Shown: piece by piece, positions 25,268 through 34,055 of the stretch
Layout of the letters: every line of letters begins with the position of its first letter
Position numbering within the stretch: the first letter of the stretch is position 1
NCBI RefSeq assembly: GCF_900239935.1
Contig: NZ_LT965928.1
Location: 1,865,254 to 1,929,253 of the forward strand
Reading direction: 5' to 3'
From: Pseudoalteromonas carrageenovora IAM 12662
GTDB lineage: Bacteria; Pseudomonadota; Gammaproteobacteria; Enterobacterales; Alteromonadaceae
Length of the DNA stretch: 64,000 nt
Program-made: the position numbers and the translations under genes
Notes under the pieces: generated by a model
Seen by the model: the letters and a program-made list of their open reading frames with translations, nothing else
Told to the model about the DNA's origin: nothing
Database searches by the model: none

Positions 25268-25777
25268 TTATTGCTCGCTTACATCACTTAACGCGGTTTT
25301 TAATCCACTGTTATTTTGCTTAAGTACGCTAAAACTGCCATCGGTTTCTAGTACTACTGCGGCTACATCTTCTATGGCTAATATACCCGCACCACGAATG
25401 GCAGCGCGAATTTCTGATTTAGTTACCCGCTGCGATTTAAGTGCCGCCGTGCAGTATTCACCATTACTCAGCAATAGCGTAGGCTCTGCTTTTATAAGCG
25501 AAGCAAATTTAGATGAGCGCACACTTAGCCAAGTAATAAAATATTGCAGCCCTATTAACACAATAAACGCGAGCATGCCCTCAAGCAGCGCCACACTTTT
25601 TGTAATGATAACCGAGGCTAAAATAGAGCCCAGCGCAATGGTGACTATAAAGTCGAACACGTTCCATTTAGAAAGCGTACGCTTACCCGATACGCGTAGC
25701 CAAAACACCAGTGCGATATAACCCAGTACACCAATAATAAGTACGCGTATTAAGCCCTGCACATCATCAAAAAACAT
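25268..25777 (-). CDS. DUF421 (YetF-like) membrane protein
   Basis: A 169-residue protein with three N-terminal helices (about 10-85), including L-R-V-S-G-K-R-T-L-S and F-D-F-I-V-T-I-A-L-G-S, then a soluble domain containing TLLLSNG and E-I-R-A-A-I-R. This is the YetF/DUF421 family, in Bacillus linked to spore proteins and elsewhere of unknown function. Lies between convergent TRIC-like and same-strand DUF302 genes. Confidence 0.9.
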   Translation of the reverse strand: MFFDDVQGLIRVLIIGVLGYIALVFWLRVSGKRTLSKWNVFDFIVTIALGSILASVIITKSVALLEGMLAFIVLIGLQYFITWLSVRSSKFASLIKAEPTLLLSNGEYCTAALKSQRVTKSEIRAAIRGAGILAIEDVAAVVLETDGSFSVLKQNNSGLKTALSDVSEQ

Positions 25778-25818
25778 AGTTACTCCTTTATATTCATTAT
25801 TTACTTACACTTTTTAAT

Positions 25819-26271
25819 TTATTGCGTAACAGTAGTTGTTACGAGTGTGTGTAATACTTTGCTTATTTTTTTAGCAGCTGGGCAATTTGCTGCATTATGG
25901 CGCGTAGCTATATAAACAGGATCGTTGTAACTTAACCACACCTGCGATTGTGCGTCTTTCCATACAAGTGCTTTTAGCGGTAAATCGATACCTATTGTTT
26001 GAGCGCACTGCATTAAAGGTGTTCCGCCTTTTGGGTTTCCAAAAATAAGTACTTCTGTTGGGTTAAGCTCTTTATTTACTTTTTTAGCGCCTGCAGCATG
26101 GTCGATGCGTGCAAATATAGTAAGGTCTTTGCTTTTGGCTAGCTGTTCAAACTTATCCATTGTGGCTTTAGCGCTTAACGGGCTTTTTACAGATATTACT
26201 CCATCAGCAGCATTGGCATTTGAAATAACAAAGAGTATTGCGAGTCCAAAAATACTGTTTAGTGCTTTCAT
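25819..26271 (-). CDS. DUF302 domain protein, exported
   Basis: A 150-residue protein with a signal peptide (cleavage near N-A-N-A-A, residue 21) and a DUF302 domain: KFEQLAKSKDLTIFARIDHA, then E-V-L-I-F-G-N-P and L-P-L-K-A-L-V-W. The domain is of unknown function and sometimes fused to heavy-metal-associated proteins. A C-terminal Cys (A-N-C-P-A) and internal M-Q-C-A may pair. It could be co-transcribed with the DUF421 gene 41 bp downstream. Confidence 0.88.
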   Translation of the reverse strand: MKALNSIFGLAILFVISNANAADGVISVKSPLSAKATMDKFEQLAKSKDLTIFARIDHAAGAKKVNKELNPTEVLIFGNPKGGTPLMQCAQTIGIDLPLKALVWKDAQSQVWLSYNDPVYIATRHNAANCPAAKKISKVLHTLVTTTVTQ

Positions 26272-26417
26272 AGTGTCTCCGTTTAAATATATAAATACTG
26301 AGCGTTATTGCCCTTTTATTTTTGCAGTGTACATATTTACTAGGTAGTTAAATTTAATAAATATTTTGGCTGATGGTTATGTATTTCAATGTATAATAAA
26401 TTTAAAGGGAGAAATAC

Positions 26418-27047
26418 ATGCACATTGGAATAATTGAAGATCATCAATTAGTACGCGACAGTTTTAAAAAACTATTAGAACTACAAGCCGACTGGGAAGT
26501 AATAATAGAAGCCTGCAATGTTGACCAAGCAATACTTGCCGTTGCACTTGAGCAACCCGATGTATTTATTGTAGATATATCACTTAATGAATCTCAAAAT
26601 GGCCTTACTTTTTTAACCTACCTTAACGAAAATTTCCCTGAAATAAAAACAATTGTTGCCTCCATGCACGATTACGAACCTTATGTGAGTAATGCTCTAC
26701 GGCTAGGCGCTCTTGGTTATGTGTCTAAACGCTCTGCGTCGGAAGAGCTAATTGATTCAGTTAAATCGGTTGCATTGGGTAAACGCTATATAAGTGAAGA
26801 CGTAAATTTTGCATTAAACACACAAAGCTCAGCTTTAACTATTTTAACTAACCGAGAACTGGAAGCTTTGCCACTATTAGCAAAAGGGTTAAATGCTAAG
26901 CAAATAGCGCAACAATTAGAAATTATGCCTAAAACAGCGCACGTGCATAAGGCAAATATTTACAGCAAGCTTAATGTAACCACTTCGTTTGAGCTGTTAA
27001 AAATAGCCATTGATGCGGGAGTAATAAAGCTAGATGAACTTACCTAG
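26418..27047 (+). CDS. UhpA-like response regulator (NarL/LuxR family)
   Basis: A two-domain regulator: receiver domain (1-120) with E-D-H acidic pocket, phospho-acceptor Asp in V-F-I-V-D-I near residue 52, and conserved Lys in Y-V-S-K-R; then a LuxR-type helix-turn-helix (about 140-200) with L-T-N-R-E-L-E-A-L-P. It overlaps the downstream kinase gene by 14 bp, so the two form a matched pair. Its target promoter is not known; GGGAGAA precedes the start. Confidence 0.93.
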   Translation: MHIGIIEDHQLVRDSFKKLLELQADWEVIIEACNVDQAILAVALEQPDVFIVDISLNESQNGLTFLTYLNENFPEIKTIVASMHDYEPYVSNALRLGALGYVSKRSASEELIDSVKSVALGKRYISEDVNFALNTQSSALTILTNRELEALPLLAKGLNAKQIAQQLEIMPKTAHVHKANIYSKLNVTTSFELLKIAIDAGVIKLDELT

Positions 27048-28623
27048 TGTAACCCCCGCTTTTACCTTTTCTGCTATCGCAGGTATCAAAGAAATTACAA
27101 AGCACCTTTTACTAGGTGGAATATATTTTGTTGCCTGTATTGCTGCTTTTTGGGTTGGGGCTAATTTAGAAACCGTTCCTGAAAGTAGTGCTATATTTAT
27201 TCCCGCAGGGATAAAAATAGCTTTTTATTTGCTTTCGCCAACACGCTATTGGGTTACTTTATGGTTATCGTCTCGTGCTTTGGCAGCGCACTTTGGGTAT
27301 TTAGGTTCTGGTGTTTGGGAGTTTAATTTACTGCATGGCTTTTGGCAGGAGCTTTGTTTTTATGCGCTTGTGTATGTGTTTAAACACAGTCGTTGGCCGC
27401 CAAGCATTAATAATAGCTTAGGTATACTTTCGTTAATTTTGTTATGTGTAGCAAGCACTTCAATAAAGTGGTTTTTGTTTTCAAGTGCATTCGAATTTAC
27501 AAACATTCAGGTTGCTAAAGAGCTATTGCAGTATCAGTTAAATATGTGCCTGGGCGATATAACTGGCTCGTTGCTTATTGCGCCGTTTATTATGCTGGTT
27601 TACTCTTTAAAGCTTCCGTTAAGGCGCCCTGCATTACTTAAAGTGACTAATTTAGCTTTAACATTAGCTATAGTTATATTTGTACTTATATTTGCATACT
27701 TACTTCGCCCCGATACCTACCCGTTACTTCGCCTTGCATCTTTATTACCTATTATTTGGTTTTCGTATCGGTTTGGTATTTTAGGCGCAATTACTAGCGC
27801 AACACTTATTAACGCTTTAATAATAGTTGAAGCAAGTATTACTCACGAACCTAGTAATACTTATATAAGCCAGCTATTTATTTTAGCCAATGCCATTACC
27901 AGTATGGTGTTAGGCGCGGCTATTACTGAGCTTAAACGTAAAAATGTAGAGTTAAAAAAAATTAACCGCGCACTCACTAAGCAGCTTGATCAAAACTCAC
28001 GCCTTGCAGCTAAAATGGTTACCGTACAAGAAAACGAACGTAAACACCTTTCACAAGAGTTACACGATGAACTTGGCCAAAACTTAACAGCTTTAAAAAC
28101 AGATTTAGCTATTTTGTCTCGTATTAGTAATGAAAAAACACAAACCTTTGTTACAACATTAAAAAATAATGCAAATGCCATGTATGACTCTGTTTATCAG
28201 TTAATGCATTATCTTCGCCCACGAGAGCTTGACGAGTTAGGGCTTAAAAAAGCAATGATTCAGGGACGCTTAAAAAGCTTACTTAATCAGGCTAATATAA
28301 GTTACGAAGTAAGTTTTACACTACAACAAGCGCTTTCTAAAGAGCATGAAATTGCTGTTTATAGAATTTGCCAAGAGGCAGTAACCAATTGCATTAAACA
28401 TAGTAATGCTAACTCACTCACTATAACTATTAAATCGAGCGAGCATTTTATTGAGTTAGAAATTAGTGATAACGGCGATGGTGTAAAGTTAACCGATAAC
28501 ACCGGACACTATGGCTTAGCTTTTATGCAAGAGCGCTCTATTGCGTTAGGGGGTAGTTTTGAAGTTATTAATAATGGCGGTTTTACTATTAAAGTAAAAC
28601 TGCCAATAAAAGCAGCTGACTAA
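27034..28623 (+). CDS. MASE1-HisKA_3 sensor histidine kinase (UhpB-like)
   Basis: About eight helices in the first 300 residues form a MASE1-like sensor domain. The phospho-acceptor helix ERKHLSQELHDELGQ places His near residue 343, of the HisKA_3 (NarX/UhpB) type, followed by an ATPase domain with N-box QEAVTNCIKHSN, D-N-G-D-G and G-H-Y-G-L-A-F-M-Q-E-R. It phosphorylates the UhpA-like regulator encoded upstream with overlap. No UhpC-type transporter-sensor is next to it, unlike the enterobacterial Uhp system, so the ligand is unknown. Confidence 0.92.
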   Translation: MNLPSVTPAFTFSAIAGIKEITKHLLLGGIYFVACIAAFWVGANLETVPESSAIFIPAGIKIAFYLLSPTRYWVTLWLSSRALAAHFGYLGSGVWEFNLLHGFWQELCFYALVYVFKHSRWPPSINNSLGILSLILLCVASTSIKWFLFSSAFEFTNIQVAKELLQYQLNMCLGDITGSLLIAPFIMLVYSLKLPLRRPALLKVTNLALTLAIVIFVLIFAYLLRPDTYPLLRLASLLPIIWFSYRFGILGAITSATLINALIIVEASITHEPSNTYISQLFILANAITSMVLGAAITELKRKNVELKKINRALTKQLDQNSRLAAKMVTVQENERKHLSQELHDELGQNLTALKTDLAILSRISNEKTQTFVTTLKNNANAMYDSVYQLMHYLRPRELDELGLKKAMIQGRLKSLLNQANISYEVSFTLQQALSKEHEIAVYRICQEAVTNCIKHSNANSLTITIKSSEHFIELEISDNGDGVKLTDNTGHYGLAFMQERSIALGGSFEVINNGGFTIKVKLPIKAAD

Positions 28624-28624
28624 T

Positions 28625-29167
28625 TTAGCAAATTGACACTTGCTTAGTATAAAATTTTTGCCTTGGTTGATCATCGTATGAGTCGTCGGGGTTTACTTGT
28701 ATTTCAACTTGGTTACCCACCAGCTGAAGTAATAATCCGGTTGCGATGTTGTTATTGCCTAATGTTGATTTTACCATCACCTTTTTGCCAATCGCTTCTT
28801 GCAGCCTAGGTTTTGGTAAATTAAGGTTGGTTATAGGCCTTAACCCTTCAGCTTTTACAAATAAGTTTATACAGTGATATTTTGCTGCAGCGATTCTTTG
28901 TTCGTTAATTTTTGCTATATCAACATTATTTAAAAAGTGAATAATTGCCTGATTAGCATGAGTAAACTCACTTGATACATCGTCGAGTTCGCGCCCTGTA
29001 GCCCACTTTCTGGTAACTTGATACTGCCGAGAGGCTTTGCGGGTAAGTATTACTGTAGCGCCAGTCATTTTGCTAAACCACTGTATACAGTAGCTTGTGT
29101 CACTTTGGGTATTAAGCAATACACTCATGTTGCCAAATTCAGTTATATTTTCATCCATACAAATCAT
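28625..29167 (-). CDS. Conserved hypothetical protein
   Basis: A 180-residue soluble protein with no signal peptide or membrane helix. The N-terminal half has mixed strands (CIQWFSKMTGATVILTR) and the C-terminal third reads like a PilZ- or SH3-like small barrel (GKKVMVKSTLGNNNIATGLLLQLVGNQVEIQV). I do not recognise a family with confidence. The gene is convergent with the histidine kinase (1-bp gap), without its own terminator. M1 or M4 could be the start. Confidence 0.65.
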   Translation of the reverse strand: MICMDENITEFGNMSVLLNTQSDTSYCIQWFSKMTGATVILTRKASRQYQVTRKWATGRELDDVSSEFTHANQAIIHFLNNVDIAKINEQRIAAAKYHCINLFVKAEGLRPITNLNLPKPRLQEAIGKKVMVKSTLGNNNIATGLLLQLVGNQVEIQVNPDDSYDDQPRQKFYTKQVSIC

Positions 29168-29229
29168 ACTTAGTACCCTACGTCCTTGTTTAGGTATAGT
29201 TTATGAGTATTTAGGTAATTAAAAATCAT

Positions 29230-29258
29230 CCATTTTCCTAACCCATCTAGGAAAATGG
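29230..29258. repeat. Perfect 11-bp inverted repeat
   Basis: CCATTTTCCTA (29230-29240) pairs exactly with TAGGAAAATGG (29248-29258) around 7 nt. It lies in the divergent region between the hypothetical gene and gloA; with no T-run it may be an operator rather than a terminator. Confidence 0.4.
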
Positions 29259-29420
29259 CTTAGAAAATAATGCGGTATATTTACTAACTTCTGCTTTATG
29301 GACGTAATCCGTTATAAATAGTGATGTATGCGAGGGATTTTTTATTTAGCTTAGAGTTGATTATGATGGTTTAAGCATTATATCTATGTTTTCGCTTCTT
29401 AATTTATACAAAGGATTACC

Positions 29421-29948
29421 ATGTCTAGCTATAACGAATCTTCAGAGCAAATTGAACAAGCCACTAAAGGCTATGTTATGCAGCAAACTATGTTGCGTAT
29501 TAAAGATCCCAAGCCGTCGCTCGAATTTTATCAAAATGTATTAGGTATGAAGCTATTAGGGAAGTATGACTTTCCTGAAATGAAGTTTACGTTGTACTTT
29601 TTAGGCTACGAGCCAGAGCAGCCGCAAGGTGATGATAAAACAAAAGCTAAATGGGTATTTGGTCGCCCTGCGCTAATTGAGCTTACCCATAACTGGGGCA
29701 CAGAAGACGACGATAGCTTTGAGGGTTACCACAGCGGTAACCAAGAGCCTAAAGGCTTTGGCCACATTGGTATTAGCGTACCGGATGTTTACGCAGCGAG
29801 TGAGCGCTTTGCAAAGTACGATGTTGAGTTTGTTAAAAAGCCAGATGATGGCTCAATGAAGGGCTTAGCATTTATAAAAGACCCAGACGGCTACTGGATT
29901 GAAATACTCTCACCAGAAGGAATTACTGATATTATTTTTGGTAAATAA
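29421..29948 (+). CDS. gloA: Lactoylglutathione lyase (glyoxalase I), long form
   Basis: Converts the hemithioacetal of methylglyoxal and glutathione to S-lactoylglutathione. The 175-residue length and motifs ([40 protein letters not shown] and DPDGYWIEI) match the longer, eukaryote-like GloA; the metal ligands are expected at Gln/His in the first, Glu in ELTHN, His in GHIG and Glu in YWIEI. Cytosolic, with its own terminator. Confidence 0.95.
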   Translation: MSSYNESSEQIEQATKGYVMQQTMLRIKDPKPSLEFYQNVLGMKLLGKYDFPEMKFTLYFLGYEPEQPQGDDKTKAKWVFGRPALIELTHNWGTEDDDSFEGYHSGNQEPKGFGHIGISVPDVYAASERFAKYDVEFVKKPDDGSMKGLAFIKDPDGYWIEILSPEGITDIIFGK

Positions 29949-29966
29949 CCCGTTTACTAAATATTA

Positions 29967-29994
29967 AAAAGCCAGCAAATAAGCTGGCTTTTGT
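29967..29994 (+). terminator. Rho-independent terminator
   Basis: AAAAGCCAGC pairs with GCTGGCTTTT around six nucleotides, directly after gloA; it also faces the convergent LptA-like gene. Confidence 0.85.
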
Positions 29995-30010
29995 GTTTTT
30001 TAAATAAGAG

Positions 30011-30343
30011 TTACTTATAAGTAAAAGTAACTTCATCCATTTTAGCTAAAACACCTGAATCAGACTTAGAAAAAGTAACTTTATCAGTTACTGCGGTAAT
30101 GTTATTAAAGGTTATGACTACTTCACCTTCCATTACTGTATCGCCATTATTAAAGCTTACATTGTTTGATGTGGTCTGAAATTTATTTTTATCGTCAAAT
30201 GAAAGGTGTACATCACCTAAATATGTTTGCGTTTTACTATCCGAAGAGAAAACTTGTTTGTTTGCTGTAATTACATGCTGATTAGCTAAAACAACACTTG
30301 GTAAAGCAATTGCAACAACGGCTAATACTTTAAGTAACTTCAT
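30011..30343 (-). CDS. Small LptA/OstA-like periplasmic protein
   Basis: A 110-residue protein with a signal peptide (cleavage after V-L-A, residue 20) and repeating short strands: V-I-T-A-N-K-Q-V-F-S-S, T-Y-L-G-D-V-H-L-S-F and V-M-E-G-E-V-V-I-T-F. These resemble the LptA/OstA beta-jelly-roll used in LPS transport, but the protein is shorter than LptA (about 180) and lies away from other lpt genes. I infer an OstA-like domain protein of unknown function. Confidence 0.65.
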   Translation of the reverse strand: MKLLKVLAVVAIALPSVVLANQHVITANKQVFSSDSKTQTYLGDVHLSFDDKNKFQTTSNNVSFNNGDTVMEGEVVITFNNITAVTDKVTFSKSDSGVLAKMDEVTFTYK

Positions 30344-30451
30344 ATGTATTTCCTTATATTAGAGAACTTATAACAAATAAAAAATTAATGAGTATTTTTC
30401 ATACTCCACATTAAGCTTGCATAAAAGGTACTAAATTACAAGTATAAACAA

Positions 30452-30476
30452 AAAAGCCAGCGGTCAAGCTGGCTTT
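30452..30476 (-). terminator. Rho-independent terminator (htpX)
   Basis: AAAGCCAGC pairs with GCTGGCTTT with a 6-nt loop; on the minus strand it is followed by a T-run and ends htpX. Confidence 0.8.
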
Positions 30477-30498
30477 GTATATGTACTAATTTGCGTAA

Positions 30499-31362
30499 TT
30501 ACTTACGTAGTGCGTCTATTCGCGCATCAAGCGGCGGGTGAGATGAAAACAGCTCAGCCATACCTTTACCACTTGCAATACCAAAGGCCATCATTGAGCC
30601 TTGTAGTTGCGACGGATGATTTTGCTTTAATCGCTCAAGTGCTGAGCGCATTTTGTCTGCACCTACTAATTTAGCTGCGCCGCTGTCGGCTGCAAATTCA
30701 CGCTTACGGCTGTAACTAGCAACCACTATGCTTGCAAGTACACCAAATAATACTTGGAATAGCATGTCGAATAAAAAGTAAGACCAGCTACCGCCGCCCT
30801 CTTCTTCATCGCCATTTAAAAAGTTATCTACTATGCCTGCTAGTACTTTTGCAGCAAATATTACAAAGGTATTTACCACGCCTTGTATTAGCGTAAGCGT
30901 TACCATGTCGCCGTTAGCTACGTGCGATACTTCGTGGGCAAGTACCGCTTCCGCTTGGTCTTGGCTCATGTTATGTAATAAGCCTGAGCTTACCGCCACC
31001 AGCGAGTTGTTTTTACTTGGGCCGGTTGCAAAGGCGTTCATTTCTGGGCTGTCGTAAATTGCCACTTCTGGCATTTTTATACCTGCTTTTTGAGCTTGTG
31101 CAGATACTGTTTGTACAAGCCAGTGCTCGGTTTCGTTGCGTGGTTGAGTAATTACCTGTGCGCCCGTTGATTTTTTAGCAATCCACTTAGACATAAATAA
31201 CGAAATAAACGAGCCACCAAAGCCAAATACAGAGGCTATAAGTAATATTCCGCCAAGGCTACGATGGCTTAAGCCCAGCACACTCATTATTATTGAAAGC
31301 ACTACACCTAATACCAACATAACCGCTAGGTTAGTTAATAAAAACAAAAATATACGTTTCAT
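30499..31362 (-). CDS. htpX: Membrane zinc metalloprotease HtpX
   Basis: An inner-membrane protease (M48) of 287 residues that degrades misfolded membrane proteins. Two N-terminal helices (about 5-57), then H-E-V-S-H at residues 143-147 as zinc/catalytic motif, two more helices (about 150-215) and a later Glu ligand in R-K-R-E-F-A-A-D-S. Length and motifs are standard. A pair of operators of the form TGACA-N5-TGTCA lies 82-130 bp upstream, so expression is probably controlled by an envelope-stress or other regulator. Single gene. Confidence 0.96.
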   Translation of the reverse strand: MKRIFLFLLTNLAVMLVLGVVLSIIMSVLGLSHRSLGGILLIASVFGFGGSFISLFMSKWIAKKSTGAQVITQPRNETEHWLVQTVSAQAQKAGIKMPEVAIYDSPEMNAFATGPSKNNSLVAVSSGLLHNMSQDQAEAVLAHEVSHVANGDMVTLTLIQGVVNTFVIFAAKVLAGIVDNFLNGDEEEGGGSWSYFLFDMLFQVLFGVLASIVVASYSRKREFAADSGAAKLVGADKMRSALERLKQNHPSQLQGSMMAFGIASGKGMAELFSSHPPLDARIDALRK

Positions 31363-31443
31363 ATTGTCCTCACAAAAAGGGGTTTGATCACTAAGCCATT
31401 TACGAATTTAGAATTAAATCAGCTAAAAGCAATTACTGCGCCA

Positions 31444-31492
31444 TGACACACTATGTCATAGCGTTAGCGCTATTCTGTGACAAACTATGTCA
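31444..31492. promoter_or_regulatory. Duplicated TGACA-N5-TGTCA operator upstream of htpX
   Basis: Two palindromes, TGACA-CACTA-TGTCA (31444-31458) and TGACA-AACTA-TGTCA (31478-31492), are 34 bp apart. Between them a perfect ATAGCG-TTAG-CGCTAT (31458-31473) makes the whole region nearly symmetric. This architecture suits cooperative binding of a dimeric regulator. The regulator is not identified. Confidence 0.6.
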
Positions 31493-31564
31493 TAACGCAA
31501 GGGTTATTTCTGCGTTTATAAATAAATATTTTTGGGATGTTTAGAGGCATAAAATTTTATAGGC

Positions 31565-31590
31565 TTGCTGTTAGTTAAGAATAACAGCAA
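31565..31590. repeat. Hairpin downstream of FAD oxidoreductase
   Basis: TTGCTGTTA pairs with TAACAGCAA (9 bp, 8-nt loop) 43 bp after the stop of the minus-strand oxidoreductase gene. There is no T-run, so it is only a possible terminator. Confidence 0.4.
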
Positions 31591-31632
31591 ACCTTAAATC
31601 ACTTTTTAAACAGATGGTTAGGAGGTTTAACT

Positions 31633-33192
31633 TTAGGTGGTTTTGTTTATGCCATTATTAATATTTGCCATAGCCACAGGGAACCCACGCTCTTTTGCAA
31701 GCACTTGTGCAATTTTGCTTATGTCTTCATTGCAGTTTTGCTCAAGATACGCCCATTGATGGTTATTACGGTGGTTATTAATATTGGGCTCGCCACTTAC
31801 AAAGCCTAACTTTGTAAATTCAGCCACTATTTCGTCGGCAGCAATAAGCGTAGATGACGCTTTTACGTTTTCGGCGCGCGCATAGCTAATATGCGAATAT
31901 AAGCTAACATCGGCAACGCGTAATGTGTCGTCTTCTCCTGGGATTTGTTGCCCACCAAATAACGCATTGTTTTGTGTATTTGCATTATTAAATGCCGGTA
32001 CAAACTCAGCAACAAAATCTATTGCTTTTTGGCTGCGTGCTTTAAGTGCCGTTTCATCCCAACCTTCGCTTATGTACTCTAAATATTTGCTAGGTAATTG
32101 AGGTTGCGCGCTATTGCCGCTTGTTTCAACAAGGCCATCGTTAAATAGGGTAATTGCGTTGGTCATACCATGTATTTGAAAATACCCATCTGGGTAAGGC
32201 GTTAACTGCGCCATACCTTCGGGCGTACCGCGATTACCATAAATAATAATTTCGGGTATTTGCCCACCCGCTCCCTGCCAATGAGTAATATACGAGGCTT
32301 TAAATTCGACCATACGTTTGGTATCAATGCCTACCATGTCATCAACAATACCGGTTTGAAACCCGCAGGCATTAATAAGGTAATCAACCTCTGTTGTTTG
32401 TGTGGCGTTGCTTTGTGCGTTTTGGTATTCAATTTGCCAGGTTGGTGATTGGGTTTTGTCATTACTGCTATTAACTTGGCTAACCTGTTTAACCTCTGTA
32501 CTGGTAAGTACGTTAGCGTGTTCATACTGCGCAAGTGCAAGCTGTGCGCTGGCCGACAATCTAAATATGTTCCAACCATATTCTTGAGCAACAATAAGCG
32601 GGTATTTTATTTTGTTTAAATTTAGATGCTTGGCAACGGGGATCATCCACTCATCAAGTGTTTTAGGCTCTGCTATTTGATCTTTATGTGAAAGGGCGAT
32701 CATTTGCTCATAGCTATAAAGCTGGTAGTAATTAGCAGGCTCGCCAAGCACTTGGTTGTTAGGGTCTTGCTCAACTAACTCTTTATACGCATTGGTTATT
32801 TTATTTAACCTTGGTAGTAAATCATCTGGTGAGTCGTCATCGCGCTTTGGTACAGCAAACACGGTTGGACGTACGTCTATGGTGTAAGGGTACAGCCTTA
32901 AAATATCAATGCATTGTTTAAGAAGGTCTATGCAGTCTTCGTCGGGTATCTCTCGGTATAAATTACCCCCTGCGTGCAAGTGGCACATAGGTGGGCCATC
33001 TATTAATGACTTTTTTTTCTCAAAAACAGTAGTGTGAATACCTAATGCTGCTAAGCGAATTGCTATTGTTGCCCCTGCTGTGCCCCCGCCTAAAATACCC
33101 ACACGGGTTTTAGGCAAAGCACTTTTTAGTACGTCTGGCTCGGCCTTTACGTGCGTATTTTGAGCGTAATTTTCAATAAATGGGTGGGTCAT
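31633..33192 (-). CDS. FAD-dependent oxidoreductase (tryptophan halogenase/DAO-like)
   Basis: A 519-residue flavoprotein with a dinucleotide-binding loop G-G-G-T-A-G-A near residue 35 followed by V-F-E-K-K at the strand end. A central N-A-C-G-F-Q-T-G motif binds FAD. The enzyme has no W-x-W-x-I-P halogenase motif that I can see, so it is a general FAD-dependent oxidoreductase rather than a proven halogenase. No cofactor partner is adjacent. AAGGAAAT precedes the ATG. Its substrate is unknown. Confidence 0.82.
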   Translation of the reverse strand: MTHPFIENYAQNTHVKAEPDVLKSALPKTRVGILGGGTAGATIAIRLAALGIHTTVFEKKKSLIDGPPMCHLHAGGNLYREIPDEDCIDLLKQCIDILRLYPYTIDVRPTVFAVPKRDDDSPDDLLPRLNKITNAYKELVEQDPNNQVLGEPANYYQLYSYEQMIALSHKDQIAEPKTLDEWMIPVAKHLNLNKIKYPLIVAQEYGWNIFRLSASAQLALAQYEHANVLTSTEVKQVSQVNSSNDKTQSPTWQIEYQNAQSNATQTTEVDYLINACGFQTGIVDDMVGIDTKRMVEFKASYITHWQGAGGQIPEIIIYGNRGTPEGMAQLTPYPDGYFQIHGMTNAITLFNDGLVETSGNSAQPQLPSKYLEYISEGWDETALKARSQKAIDFVAEFVPAFNNANTQNNALFGGQQIPGEDDTLRVADVSLYSHISYARAENVKASSTLIAADEIVAEFTKLGFVSGEPNINNHRNNHQWAYLEQNCNEDISKIAQVLAKERGFPVAMANINNGINKTT

Positions 33193-33307
33193 GGTGGTTG
33201 TTATTTCCTTAGTAACAATAGCAACTTAGTTATAAATGTAATATGCGTACTAAGGAAGATTATTTCAAGGCTGAAACGAAATATTAAGCTTATGTATTTT
33301 ATACAAA

Positions 33308-33338
33308 AGCTGCTTTGTATTTAACAAAGCAGTTTTTT
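33308..33338 (-). terminator. Terminator of bioBFCD operon
   Basis: CTGCTTTGT pairs with ACAAAGCAG (9 bp, 5-nt loop) immediately after the bioD stop; flanking A and T runs make it bidirectional. Confidence 0.75.
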
Positions 33339-33343
33339 AACTT

Positions 33344-34027
33344 TTAAGAATTTAAATCGAGAGTATTGAGTAAGCTTTTGTATATTTGTAGTTTTGGTGT
33401 TTGCTCGCTGTAAGGGCTTATTGCAAGAATAGGAAATGGCAAACGTGATTTAAGCGAATCAAGGTTAGCTTGGTATTCGTCCATGTTTGGGTCTACTTGG
33501 TTTGCAACCCACCCTACACAGTTAATGCCTAAACTTTGCATATGGGCGGCTGTAAGTAAGGCATGGTTTAAGCAGCCTAATTTCATGCCTACTACTAAAA
33601 TTACGGGAAGTTGCTCTGCTTTAACCCAATCGTATAAATAATCGGTGTTATTAATAGGTAATGCCCAGCCACCAGCGCCTTCGGTTAGGTGATAATCAGC
33701 ACCTTGCTGTTTAAGTGTAGAGTACGCTGCGCTTAATTTATCAAGCGTGATGGTTACACCTACTTGTTTTGCTGCTATATGCGGTGCAATTGGCGGTGCA
33801 AAAGCAAATGGGTTTATTACATCGTACTTGGCGCTTACCGTTGCGCTTTCCATAAGCATAAGCGCATCGGCGTTTACTAGCTGATCAAATGCCATTTCGG
33901 AGCCTGCAGCAAGCGGCTTAAAGCCAATAGCTGGTTTTTTATGTTGGGCAAGTAGCTTTAATAGTAAACTGGTAACGTGGGTTTTTCCGGCGTCGGTGTC
34001 GGTACCGGTTATAAAAAATTCTCTCAT
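33344..34027 (-). CDS. bioD: Dethiobiotin synthetase
   Basis: Closes the ureido ring of dethiobiotin from 7,8-diaminopelargonic acid, CO2 and ATP. The N-terminus G-T-D-T-D-A-G-K-T (residues 8-16) is the BioD P-loop, and E-G-A-G-G-W (near 115) the substrate loop. Length 227 is normal. Last gene of the minus-strand bioBFCD operon, 28 bp after bioC. Confidence 0.95.
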   Translation of the reverse strand: MREFFITGTDTDAGKTHVTSLLLKLLAQHKKPAIGFKPLAAGSEMAFDQLVNADALMLMESATVSAKYDVINPFAFAPPIAPHIAAKQVGVTITLDKLSAAYSTLKQQGADYHLTEGAGGWALPINNTDYLYDWVKAEQLPVILVVGMKLGCLNHALLTAAHMQSLGINCVGWVANQVDPNMDEYQANLDSLKSRLPFPILAISPYSEQTPKLQIYKSLLNTLDLNS

Positions 34028-34055
34028 TGCTTAGCCTTGGTATTTTAATCGTGCG

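Noticed and set aside
31633..33192. Flavin-dependent tryptophan halogenase
   Set aside because: The FAD loop is present but I could not find the W-x-W-x-I-P halogenase motif; called a general FAD-dependent oxidoreductase.
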